A stretch of 64,000 nucleotides of DNA, taken from positions 4,995,322-5,059,321 of the forward strand of contig NZ_KB235922.1 of the NCBI RefSeq assembly GCF_000332195.1, given 5' to 3'. The translations under genes and the position numbers were made by a program. Under the pieces are notes generated by a model. That model ran no database searches and was not told the DNA's origin. It saw only the letters and a program-made list of their open reading frames with translations. This document shows positions 55,240-63,671 of the stretch, piece by piece (the first letter of the stretch is position 1; the number at the start of each line of letters is the position of its first letter). The DNA comes from Pleurocapsa sp. PCC 7319 (GTDB taxonomy: Bacteria; Cyanobacteriota; Cyanobacteriia; Cyanobacteriales; Xenococcaceae).

Positions 55240-55914
55240 TAATTTTCCTCAAAATTCTGATGGCTGATTACCAATTACATTGCCGTAAAACGATACAAAC
55301 CATTGATTGAGAAATGGTTGACAATATGTTTTTAGCTTTTCTCAAATCAAACAATTACGAAATAAATCAGCAAATTTCACACCTATAGCGTTTAGATATT
55401 ACCAAATATTTATTAGAGTCTTTATTAGAGTTTTCCTTAATTGTTTAGTTGGTGTTTTGTCGGGCTTTGAGGGTTTTTGGTTGTCTCTTGCATATTTAGC
55501 GAGCTACTTTTGCTCTTAGAAACATTAAGCATAGTACAGAGAAAGCTGTGATGGTCGAATAGCAATAATAAATAGCTGGAGTCAGGACTTTATTAAGATT
55601 GTTGAAGACTTAGCTAATTAGTATAATCTTTAAGCGACTGGGGGAATTCCATTTGCTCTAAATAGCGATTGGGCAAATCCTCCCTATAGGAGCTTTGAGG
55701 TCTGCCACTGCGCGGAGCGCAATCACCAGTTGAACTTACATTCTTCTGACTAAGATCACTTAAGGGACCACAAAGTTAAAGTTGCTGAAACGCTACTGTA
55801 TCAAATTCTAACCTGAATATAACCTTGAAGATCTATTTTTGACAAGAAAAGCAAAGTATTTACTGATTAAAATAGCTTAAATATTTACAATATTAGCTTC
55901 AGTCTCTAAATTTT
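55240..55914. other. Spacer upstream of rne
   Basis: AT-rich and without a gene. It is the place for the rne promoter and 5' untranslated leader. Near 55.7 kb a GC-richer patch contains small foldbacks (GCGCGGAGCGC; TCCTCCCTATAGGAG). Confidence 0.4.
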
Positions 55915-56398
55915 ACAGAAAATGAAAGCCCACGTCATTCATGTGTGGGATGAAAAAAGCCGAGAATTTTGTATATGCAATCTGAACGAAGGTATACAAC
56001 GCGGTGGTTCTACAAGCTGAATTCGATTCAGCGTAGCCCACCGCCAATTTCGACATCAAAACTTCATACAGAAAGGGTTTTGGGCGTTGTATTATATTCA
56101 TAAGCAACCTAATAAAGTTGAGGTAAGGGGTTCCAAAAGTTAGTCTTTTGGGTAAAACTTCAAGCAGCACAAGGACATGCGTAGCTAAGTAGTTTAACTG
56201 GGTAGACAGATCGCTAGGGGTAAAAGCCAGGGTTTAAGTTCTACGAAGCCTAAAGGAAGAAAACCAGTTCTGGTAGTCTGATTTTTTCAGCTAGGCAGGG
56301 CTTTGTCTAGTGGGAGAGCAAAAGTAAGACAGTCTCAGACTGCATTTTGCGCCAGGATCCCAGAATTCCACGTCATTTTATGCGTGGGAGTGGGTCAA
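55915..56398 (+). mobile_element. Non-coding IS200/IS605-like element (no transposase), highly structured
   Basis: About 480 bases bounded by two near-identical directly repeated hairpins: CCCACGTCATTCATGTGTGGGA (55929-55950) and TTCCACGTCATTTTATGCGTGGGA (56366-56389). The right end GTGGGAGTGGGTCAA resembles IS200/IS605 right ends. Inside are a long three-part hairpin (56001-56044: GCGGTGG/CCACCGC, CTAC/GTAG, GCTGAAT/ATTCAGC), CCAAAAG/CTTTTGG (56133-56151) and CAGTCT-C-AGACTG. No tnpA, tnpB or iscB gene is present; an 85-codon minus-strand frame looks spurious. The sequence ACAGAAAGGGTTTTGGGCG recalls 3' regions of cyanobacterial tnpB elements. It could be a non-autonomous derivative or a leftover guide-RNA (omega-RNA-like) scaffold. 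Its right end overlaps the stop of the LpxB-related gene. Confidence 0.55.
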
Positions 56399-57648
56399 TC
56401 TATTTCTTGTCGAACTATATCTGCGATCTGTTTGGCAGCTCCGGCATCACCCCTAACTTTAATTAATTGAGCTTGCATCGCTTGGAGTTTAGTTGGATGA
56501 GCCAGATAATCCAATACTAAATCAGCAACTCTTTCTGGGTCTAATTTACCTACTAATTCAGGGACAATTTCTTGACCGGCCCAGATATTCGGCCAAGCAA
56601 ATAATCTTCCTTGTTTGATGACAAACCAATTAATAATTGTGGCAAACAGAGAACCTACTCCCGGTAAATTGGCTAAAATACCCGGTAATCCATCCCAAGA
56701 ACGCATTGCATCAAGTTCTTGAGTCGGTAACAAGACAATCATTGGTATTCCTAGAGAAGCTAATTCTGCAGTATTGGCTCCTACAGTAGTTAAACATATC
56801 TGGCAATTGATTAGAGTATTATAAGCAGGAAATTGAGTAATTAGCTTAATCTTGGTGCCTCCGGAAGTGATTAAATAATCAGGTTCTATGCCTTCAGAGT
56901 TAATTAAACGACCTTCTACATTACCCAAAGATGAAAGCAAAGGATTATCTTGCCGATTAGCATACTTACTGAGAGTAATTATATCGAGGGTAGGTGCAAC
57001 GGGAATAACAAATTTAGTTTGGGGCTGTTGTTGTTGAATTTTTTCGGCGATCGCCATGCACAAAGGAACGCCTTGAGATAGTTTTACAGATTTAGAACCT
57101 ACCAATAAACCAATCAAAGGCTCTTCTGAGTGGCGATTGTCAGTATTTTGATTAACTTCTAAAGCCACATCTGCCATTAAGTCTCCCACCAGAGAAAACT
57201 TGTGATGATAAGATTGGGGAACTTTATCAATCACTTTTTGATTCATAACTACAAAGTGATCGACTAAGCGATACCAACGGGCATCCCATTCAGCGTAGAT
57301 TAGACTTGAGTATCCTAATCGTTTACTCACCATCACAGTATAAAACTGGTCACCACCCAAAAAGACCACTATACCTTGCTGATACCATTGCCAATTATCT
57401 GGAGTTTGACCCCAAAGCAAGTAAGTGAAAAAATCTGGGGCAGCCAATACCCGGTCTACTTCAGGATAACTAAGGGCGATCGCCGCTTCTTTACCAGTGC
57501 TATGAGGACACGGAGATAATAGAACGGAAATTCTTACCTGATTGCGCTCATCTTCTAATGTTTGACGCAGACATCTAACTACAGGTCGGACCCAAGTCAC
57601 TATTTCTCCTGGACCATTAGACAAAATAACAATATCAGTTGCTTGCAT
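56395..57648 (-). CDS. Lipid-A-disaccharide synthase-related protein
   Basis: Glycosyltransferase-fold (GT19/LpxB-like) protein conserved in cyanobacteria but distinct from true LpxB; its substrate is unknown. Features are DIVILSNGPGEIVTWVRPVV, LLSPCPHSTGKEAA, VVFLGGDQFYTVMVSKRLGY, VVMNQKVIDKV, IGLLVGSKSVKLSQGVPLCM, and the donor-site-like CLTTVGANTAELASLGIPMI. An upstream TTG (11 codons, with GAGGGATGA before it) is a serious alternative start. The caspase-like gene ends 30-60 bases upstream on the same strand, so they may be co-transcribed. Confidence 0.85.
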   Translation of the reverse strand: MQATDIVILSNGPGEIVTWVRPVVRCLRQTLEDERNQVRISVLLSPCPHSTGKEAAIALSYPEVDRVLAAPDFFTYLLWGQTPDNWQWYQQGIVVFLGGDQFYTVMVSKRLGYSSLIYAEWDARWYRLVDHFVVMNQKVIDKVPQSYHHKFSLVGDLMADVALEVNQNTDNRHSEEPLIGLLVGSKSVKLSQGVPLCMAIAEKIQQQQPQTKFVIPVAPTLDIITLSKYANRQDNPLLSSLGNVEGRLINSEGIEPDYLITSGGTKIKLITQFPAYNTLINCQICLTTVGANTAELASLGIPMIVLLPTQELDAMRSWDGLPGILANLPGVGSLFATIINWFVIKQGRLFAWPNIWAGQEIVPELVGKLDPERVADLVLDYLAHPTKLQAMQAQLIKVRGDAGAAKQIADIVRQEID

Positions 57649-57710
57649 ATAGGCTGATTTACTCAGTTTCTTAGTTGCCAATCATCCCTCATTCCTAATT
57701 ATTCAATCTT

Positions 57711-60023
57711 TTAAGCATTAGCTACTTCATACACAAAATTCAAAGTTGCCCAGCTATGAACATCTAAGGCATAAACATCGTCTTTAGGTAAAAGCTCAGA
57801 ATCAACAGAACTTATCGAGTGTAAATCTTGCATGACCATCTCTAAGACAAGATGAGGATTAACAACATTTAATATTTGTGGTTGACCAGACTTATAATTT
57901 TGCTGTGTTGCTAAAGCGGGGAGAGTCTGTTGCCAGGGTTTAACGGCGAAAACAACATACAGTGTATTTATACCTACCGAATCAGGAACTTTCCACTTCC
58001 AGGAATTTTCTACTTGAGGAATGACTAATTCGGTTTGGGGAGGAACTACTATATTCTGTGGTTGATCTTTTGACTCAGCAGTTTTGGTTTCAGAAGGAGT
58101 ATATAAGGCAAAAATATTACTATCAGCATCAATACCCAGCACAATGGCATATAGCTGGCGATCGCCCGTATTAGAGATAGATAAGTTTATTTCTGAGCCT
58201 TTGACAAAAATTGGCACAGTATTAATCGTATCGGAGCTTTGATTTTTATCGGGAAAAGCTAATTTTTTAGGAGATGGTTGTTTAATCTCGGATAAAAATG
58301 TAGCTTTTTGTAGACTAGTAGTCACCTGATTGTTTAATTTTGCTGTCAGGGTGGCATCTACTTTTAACTCTGAAGAAAAATCATTGATCGTTAATTCCAA
58401 CCATTTGGCTGCTAATAAATTATTAAATTGAGGCTGAAGACGATCAATAGCAATTTTGACTGCCTCTTCCTCTGCTCCTGTAGTTTTGCCAATTAAGACT
58501 CCACCAGGAGTATACAGACCATAGCTAAAGAATTGATTTTCAGAAGTTACAGGATTATTCACTGTTACTTTTAGAGAAGTAACATGATCGACTTTACCTA
58601 AAAGACAATCAGCATTCTGTTCTCCTGATATTACCGCTGAATTGACCGCTGGAATATTAGCTAAGGCACTAGTGGCATCTACTCGTTCAATTCTTTGCAA
58701 GTTAGCATCAAGAGCTAGGGTTAAACTCAGATTACGTTCTAGCATCCGAATAGTTTCGCGGATAAACTGTCCGACTTGAGGTACCTCAAATCTTTCTGGC
58801 TCGAGCAACTTGGTTTTGCCAATCAAACCTTCCATAGATTTGATTCGTAGTTGAGGCAAATTATGAGACTTATTAGGGAGTATCAAACTCAAGCAAGAAT
58901 TAACTCCATAACAATCGAGAATTTTGGCAGGTAAACCCAATAACTTAACTTCAAAATTACTATTACCGTTTACCTTACTAATAACTCCTGTAGCAGTGGG
59001 AACATCACCCGTGGCTAGATAGTATGAGATAGTTGATTTATCGTGACTATTAAGAGTAGGTTGCTGTTGTCTACCCATTATCTGCTCTACTGTTGCAGCA
59101 GTTCTAGATAGAGCTACCTGTACCCTACTACTAGGAGTAATCTGCCAAAGATGTTGAGTTAGGGCAAGAGTAAATAATCCCGCGCTAAATCCATCCCACT
59201 GTCTTTCTGCAGCTACTTGGTTTTTACTCGCAGCAGAAAGAACTACTCCAGGCAAAGATAGTAACCTTTTACTAGGTTTAAGCCCTTTAAGAGCCAACTT
59301 ATTGCGTAATTGTTCCAAAAAAAGCAACTCTTGGGAACTAGGAGCATCAGCAATCTCAGTCGTAGAGCGAATTTTAAAGTTACCATGTCTAACTCGCGGA
59401 GTTGTGTTGAAGCTGGTATCTAAGACAAAAGTACACTTAGTAGTGGACAAAGATTGTGCCAAAACCAAAAGAGTTTCTTGCAATACATTGTTAGCAATTG
59501 AGCTTTTTGAAGAAGACAACACGCTGTCTGCAGGCACAAGACTATTTACTAACTGAAATGTATCGGGACTTGTTAAATTAGGCGTTTTTTCTCGCTCTAT
59601 AGATAAAGGCATTTTAATTTGTCCACCATAGCCACTAAAGTGAAATACCACTACATCATCGGGTCGAGCTTGTTCTGCTAAATGCTCGATAAAAAGAGTT
59701 TCAATATTTTCTCTTGTCGCTTGGCGATCGCTTAAAACCACAATATCTCGAGGATTAAAACCAAAACGATGAATCAGCAGTTCTCGTTGCAATTCAAGAT
59801 CTGTTAAACACCCCTCGAGATGCTCTTGATGAGGATAGCGATTAATTCCTACTAGCAGAGCCAGTTTGCGATTGGTAGGCTGGGCTAAAATTTGTCGATA
59901 ATTTTTAACTAATGGTGCTAGTTGGCTATTGTTTTCTAGGAATAATAATCCTGCTTCGGTAGTCCCCAAGGCAAACAAAGCCAATCCAGCTTGCTGTAGA
60001 AAAGTTCGGCGGTCAAGTCCCAT
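57711..60023 (-). CDS. Tat-exported caspase-like protein with substituted dyad (YS-type pseudo-orthocaspase), DUF4384-like tail
   Basis: A 770-residue protein. The ATG giving MGLDRRTFLQQAGLALFALG places a twin-arginine signal at the N-terminus. A caspase p20-like domain follows (KLALLVGINRYPHQEHLEGC, DIVVLSDRQATRENIETLF). At the catalytic His, where active orthocaspases read SGHG, it has VVFHFSGYGGQI; at the catalytic Cys (D-x-C-x-S-G) it has TFVLDTSFNTTP. Thus His and Cys are replaced by Tyr and Ser, a variant group known in cyanobacteria and presumed inactive as protease. The C-terminal part resembles DUF4384 (NLSISNTGDRQLYAIVLGID, IFALYTPSE). It may be a periplasmic scaffold. The alternative upstream TTG would move the RR motif inward. 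Confidence 0.88.
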   Translation of the reverse strand: MGLDRRTFLQQAGLALFALGTTEAGLLFLENNSQLAPLVKNYRQILAQPTNRKLALLVGINRYPHQEHLEGCLTDLELQRELLIHRFGFNPRDIVVLSDRQATRENIETLFIEHLAEQARPDDVVVFHFSGYGGQIKMPLSIEREKTPNLTSPDTFQLVNSLVPADSVLSSSKSSIANNVLQETLLVLAQSLSTTKCTFVLDTSFNTTPRVRHGNFKIRSTTEIADAPSSQELLFLEQLRNKLALKGLKPSKRLLSLPGVVLSAASKNQVAAERQWDGFSAGLFTLALTQHLWQITPSSRVQVALSRTAATVEQIMGRQQQPTLNSHDKSTISYYLATGDVPTATGVISKVNGNSNFEVKLLGLPAKILDCYGVNSCLSLILPNKSHNLPQLRIKSMEGLIGKTKLLEPERFEVPQVGQFIRETIRMLERNLSLTLALDANLQRIERVDATSALANIPAVNSAVISGEQNADCLLGKVDHVTSLKVTVNNPVTSENQFFSYGLYTPGGVLIGKTTGAEEEAVKIAIDRLQPQFNNLLAAKWLELTINDFSSELKVDATLTAKLNNQVTTSLQKATFLSEIKQPSPKKLAFPDKNQSSDTINTVPIFVKGSEINLSISNTGDRQLYAIVLGIDADSNIFALYTPSETKTAESKDQPQNIVVPPQTELVIPQVENSWKWKVPDSVGINTLYVVFAVKPWQQTLPALATQQNYKSGQPQILNVVNPHLVLEMVMQDLHSISSVDSELLPKDDVYALDVHSWATLNFVYEVANA

Positions 60024-60172
60024 ATCAGCTACTAGCTTGTAGATATCAGCTATCAACCTATCAGTAATAGCTGTTAAACGTTGATTAAAACCAAAAAGTA
60101 CAGGTTAAGACTAGCTTAGCAGCTTTAACCTGTAACCAATTATAGTGTTTTGCTTTAGTAATTGATAATTAC

Positions 60173-61345
60173 TTATTCAACTTTCATTGCTTTTGCCAAC
60201 TCTTCTGCTACTTTAGGACGAGAAAATTGTGGTGGTGGTGTTTTCCCTTCCCTAAGCATGGCACGAACTTTGGTTCCTGAAAGATGAATACGCTCTTCTT
60301 TGGTTGCCGGACTGGTTTTAGCAGTCGCCATTTGCTCAGTACGAGTACAATAAAAGGCGTGTTCAAATTTGAGAGGAGTAATACCCAACTCTTCAGGTTT
60401 AAATTCACCGAAGATTTCTTGAGCATCATAAGTACCATAATAGTCACCTACTCCAGCATGATCGCGACCAACAATAAAGTGAGTACAGCCATAATTTTTG
60501 CGAATTAAAGCGTGAAAAATCGCTTCCCTTGGTCCTGCATAACGCATAGCGGAAGGATTAATCGCTAAAACAACTCGCTCTTGAGGAAAATAGTTGTCCA
60601 TCATGATTTCATAGCAGCGCATCCTAACATCAGCGGGAATATCGTCGCTCTTAGTTGCTCCGACCAAAGGATGAAGAAATAAACCATCAACGATTTCTAA
60701 AGCACATTTAATAATGTATTCGTGAGCACGGTGAATGGGATTACGAGTCTGAAAACCAACTACAGTATGCCAGCCTTTTTCTTGAAACAAAGCTCTGGAT
60801 GCTGCCGGGTCAATTTGATAATTGGGAAATTGGGGATGGGCTTCACGCTCTAGCAACCAAACTGGACCGGCGAGATTAATTTCACCCTGTTCGTAAATTA
60901 CTTTGACTCCAGGATGTTTATCTTCACTGGTACGGTAAACATTTTTGGCTTCATGTTCTTTATCGTAATCATATTTTTCAGTTAGTTGTAAAATGCCCAC
61001 AAATTTGCCATTGGGATCATCTAAACGAATCAAGCTTCCTATTGTTAATGGTGAAGCTTCTTCTTCGGTTACAGACAGAGTTACAGGTACTGACCATGGC
61101 AAACCGTTAGCCAGGCGCATGTTTTCAACTACGTTTAAATAGTCGTCTTTTTCCATAAAGCCACTTATGGGACTAAAACCACCGATCGCAATCATCACTA
61201 AATCGGAAGTAGCTCTTTCGTCTAACTGTACTCTAGGTAGAGAATCAGCTTTAGCTAGGAAGTCTTTTTTCTCTTCAGGAGTAGCTAGGCAATTAATCAG
61301 TTCACCACCATGGGGTGCAATTAAATCTGTACTCATAATCTGCAT
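60173..61345 (-). CDS. sat: Sulfate adenylyltransferase (ATP sulfurylase)
   Basis: Forms adenosine 5'-phosphosulfate from ATP and sulfate, first step of sulfate assimilation, and starting point for PAPS used by sulfotransferases. It is the single-chain dissimilatory/plant-type enzyme. Motifs: [20 protein letters not shown] with the HxxH nucleotide-binding motif, [39 protein letters not shown] and [16 protein letters not shown]. 390 residues is typical. The first ATG is used; an ATG three codons on (MSTDL) is equally plausible. Confidence 0.95.
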   Translation of the reverse strand: MQIMSTDLIAPHGGELINCLATPEEKKDFLAKADSLPRVQLDERATSDLVMIAIGGFSPISGFMEKDDYLNVVENMRLANGLPWSVPVTLSVTEEEASPLTIGSLIRLDDPNGKFVGILQLTEKYDYDKEHEAKNVYRTSEDKHPGVKVIYEQGEINLAGPVWLLEREAHPQFPNYQIDPAASRALFQEKGWHTVVGFQTRNPIHRAHEYIIKCALEIVDGLFLHPLVGATKSDDIPADVRMRCYEIMMDNYFPQERVVLAINPSAMRYAGPREAIFHALIRKNYGCTHFIVGRDHAGVGDYYGTYDAQEIFGEFKPEELGITPLKFEHAFYCTRTEQMATAKTSPATKEERIHLSGTKVRAMLREGKTPPPQFSRPKVAEELAKAMKVE

Positions 61346-61515
61346 CTTTGATAACTACTTTTTGGTTCAGGGCAATAAAGTTAACAAATATCAAGATAAA
61401 ATCAGTAAATTTTACTCAATTAGAACCATCACAAATCAATTTTACAAATTAATTTTTGTTATGGTCATAGCAATACTTGTAAACTCATGTTAAGTAAATC
61501 ATATTTTTGTGGATT

Positions 61516-62073
61516 ATGAAACGTTTTAGTTTAATTCGATTTTGTCTAGTTCTTGGTTTATCATTTTGGCTTTCTTTTCTAGCAACACCTAAGGCTTGGG
61601 CTATGGGGGGTAAACAACCACCTCTAGCCGAACCTGCCCCAGAATTTGTACTGCCTACTAATACCGGTGATGGTGAAATATCTTTGACAGATTATCGAGG
61701 TCAGTGGGTAGTGCTATATTTTTATCCTCAAGATTTTACATCTGGTTGCACCATTGAAGCTCGACGTTTTCAACAAGATTTAGCAAAATATGAGGAACGG
61801 AATACGCAAATTTTAGGGGTAAGTGTTGATGATGTTGATTCTCATGCTGATTTTTGTGATTCGGAAGGACTAAAGTTTCCTTTGTTGGCAGATACGGATG
61901 GTAGTGTAAGTAAAGCTTATGGCTCTTGGTTAGGAGCTATGTCATTAAGACATACCTATCTAATCGATCCTCAAGGAGTTTTGCGAGCAACTTTTCTGGG
62001 AGTAAGACCCAGTATTCACAGTCAAGAAGTTTTAGCTAGATTAGATGAATTAATTCAGGAACCATCTAGTTAG
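61516..62073 (+). CDS. Secreted peroxiredoxin Q/BCP-type
   Basis: Thiol peroxidase of the PrxQ/BCP family with a Sec signal peptide (FCLVLGLSFWLSFLATPKAWA), so it acts in the periplasm or thylakoid lumen. The peroxidatic Cys lies in YPQDFTSGCTIEARRFQ. In canonical PrxQ a resolving Cys sits five residues later (GCTKEAC); here that position is Arg. Another Cys (HADFCDSEG) could take the role, or the enzyme is 1-Cys. SLRHTYLIDPQGVLR is the usual later motif. The ATG is used rather than an upstream GTG three codons earlier. Confidence 0.88.
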   Translation: MKRFSLIRFCLVLGLSFWLSFLATPKAWAMGGKQPPLAEPAPEFVLPTNTGDGEISLTDYRGQWVVLYFYPQDFTSGCTIEARRFQQDLAKYEERNTQILGVSVDDVDSHADFCDSEGLKFPLLADTDGSVSKAYGSWLGAMSLRHTYLIDPQGVLRATFLGVRPSIHSQEVLARLDELIQEPSS

Positions 62074-62137
62074 AAAATTAGACTAAGTTATAGATAGTTA
62101 TACTGAATCTTCACAACTGTAAATTAATTAGACTTGC

Positions 62138-63646
62138 ATGCAGTCAATAGTTGGCAAAATATTGAGTGACCGCTATCGTGTTATCCAAGAACTAAGTCAG
62201 GATGCCTTTAGCAAAACTTATTTGGCTGAAGATCTAGGACAGGCTGGTAGTCCTCAATGCCATATAGAGAGATTACAGCCCCAATATGACAGTGAAATTC
62301 TAGGGGCTCAATCTTGGCGAAAAGTTTTACAGACGTTTGTCGACCAAGGAACTATTCTTAAACATATCAGCCAACATCCACAAATTCCCCAACTATTGGC
62401 TTTCTTTGAGAGCGATCGCGAATTTTTTCTGGTTCGGGAACTTATTCAAGGAGTAAGTCTAGAACAAAAAATAGCAGAATCTTTAATTAGTGAATCTGAA
62501 GCTATCAGTTGGCTACAAGAAATTTTGGAAATTTTAAACTTTATTCATAAAGCTGGTGTAGCCCATTTAAATATTCAGCCTTCAAGTCTAATTGAGCACC
62601 AAAATGGTAAAAAATTTTTAACTGATTTTGCCGGAATCAAAAACTCAATTTTATTTGGCAATCAATCTTTTAATACCGTAAGCAATCAAGCTTTTACCCC
62701 TCAAGAACAACAAGAAGGCAAGCCCAACTTTACTACTGACATTTATGCTTTGGGAAAAATAATTATCTATAGTTTAACAGGGGATATTACCGAAACAATT
62801 CAATCAGAATCTTTACCATCCGAAAATACCCACAATATATCCAACTCCAGATATATATCTATTGCCAAAATTAGACCACAGCTAGCCGATTTACTAAACA
62901 AAATGGTTAGCACTCGCCCTGAACAACGTTACCAGTCGGCAGCAGAAGTTTTGGCTGAACTAGATTTTGAGCAGAACGTAGTTACTTTACCGCCTCCTTT
63001 CTTTAGCAATCCCCAAGCATTTCAAGTTCCCCCCTCAAGTTTTTCCAATAGATCTAGTTCCAAAGCATCAGGAAGTCGTTCTAAGTTTATTCAAGGAATA
63101 ATTTGGTCACTTCTAACTTTACCTTTTATAGTTGCCTTAGGGATAATATTTATCGGAATTAATAAAAATGCCTATAAAAGCTTTATCGAATATACTAATA
63201 ACGCTTATCAATTTAGGATTAAATATCCTCTAGATTGGACATATCAAGAGCTAGATGATCCAATCACAGGAGAAATAGTTGTTTTTACTTCTCCTTTAGA
63301 AACAGATGCTGATTTATTCCTGGAAAAGGTAAATATTACCGTTGAATATTTATCACCAGAACCGACGGATTTAGAGCAATATACGCAAACTGTTTTCGAG
63401 CGCATTAATCATGAAAATGGTGACGCAATCGAAATTTATCAAGATCGCAAAACAAAAATTGGTCAATCTCCTGCCCGAATGGTAGTTTATTCGCGGCAAG
63501 AGGGAAGTTTATCGTTAAGACAAATGGAAACTTTTACGATTAAGAATAATCAGGTCTATATTGCAATTTATACAGCGGAAACAGAAAAATTTTCTAAATT
63601 TTTAGAAACTGCCAACAAAATGATTGACTCTTGGGAAATACAATAA
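62138..63646 (+). CDS. Membrane-anchored Ser/Thr pseudokinase with PsbP-like extracellular domain
   Basis: Kinase-fold domain at residues 1-270 (DRYRVIQELSQDAFSKTYLA, then FFLVRELIQGVSLEQKI). The essential residues are substituted: the ATP-anchoring Lys of VAxK appears as Glu in QCHIERLQP, the catalytic HRDxKPxN reads HLNIQPSSL, and DFG reads DFAG. The Gly loop is also degenerate. An Ala/Pro/Ser linker and one membrane helix (IIWSLLTLPFIVALGIIFIG) lead to a C-terminal domain (NAYQFRIKYPLDWTYQELDD, VNITVEYLSP, QSPARMVVYSRQEG, KFLETANKMIDSWEI) similar to PsbP/Mog1 folds seen after cyanobacterial kinases. It is likely non-catalytic and may sense extracellular conditions. Confidence 0.85.
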   Translation: MQSIVGKILSDRYRVIQELSQDAFSKTYLAEDLGQAGSPQCHIERLQPQYDSEILGAQSWRKVLQTFVDQGTILKHISQHPQIPQLLAFFESDREFFLVRELIQGVSLEQKIAESLISESEAISWLQEILEILNFIHKAGVAHLNIQPSSLIEHQNGKKFLTDFAGIKNSILFGNQSFNTVSNQAFTPQEQQEGKPNFTTDIYALGKIIIYSLTGDITETIQSESLPSENTHNISNSRYISIAKIRPQLADLLNKMVSTRPEQRYQSAAEVLAELDFEQNVVTLPPPFFSNPQAFQVPPSSFSNRSSSKASGSRSKFIQGIIWSLLTLPFIVALGIIFIGINKNAYKSFIEYTNNAYQFRIKYPLDWTYQELDDPITGEIVVFTSPLETDADLFLEKVNITVEYLSPEPTDLEQYTQTVFERINHENGDAIEIYQDRKTKIGQSPARMVVYSRQEGSLSLRQMETFTIKNNQVYIAIYTAETEKFSKFLETANKMIDSWEIQ

Positions 63647-63671
63647 GTAATTAATAATTAATAATTATTAA

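Noticed and set aside
55913-56170. 85-codon minus-strand frame inside the orphan element
   Set aside because: It runs antisense through the strong hairpins; its sequence reflects the palindromic structure, so a protein is unlikely.
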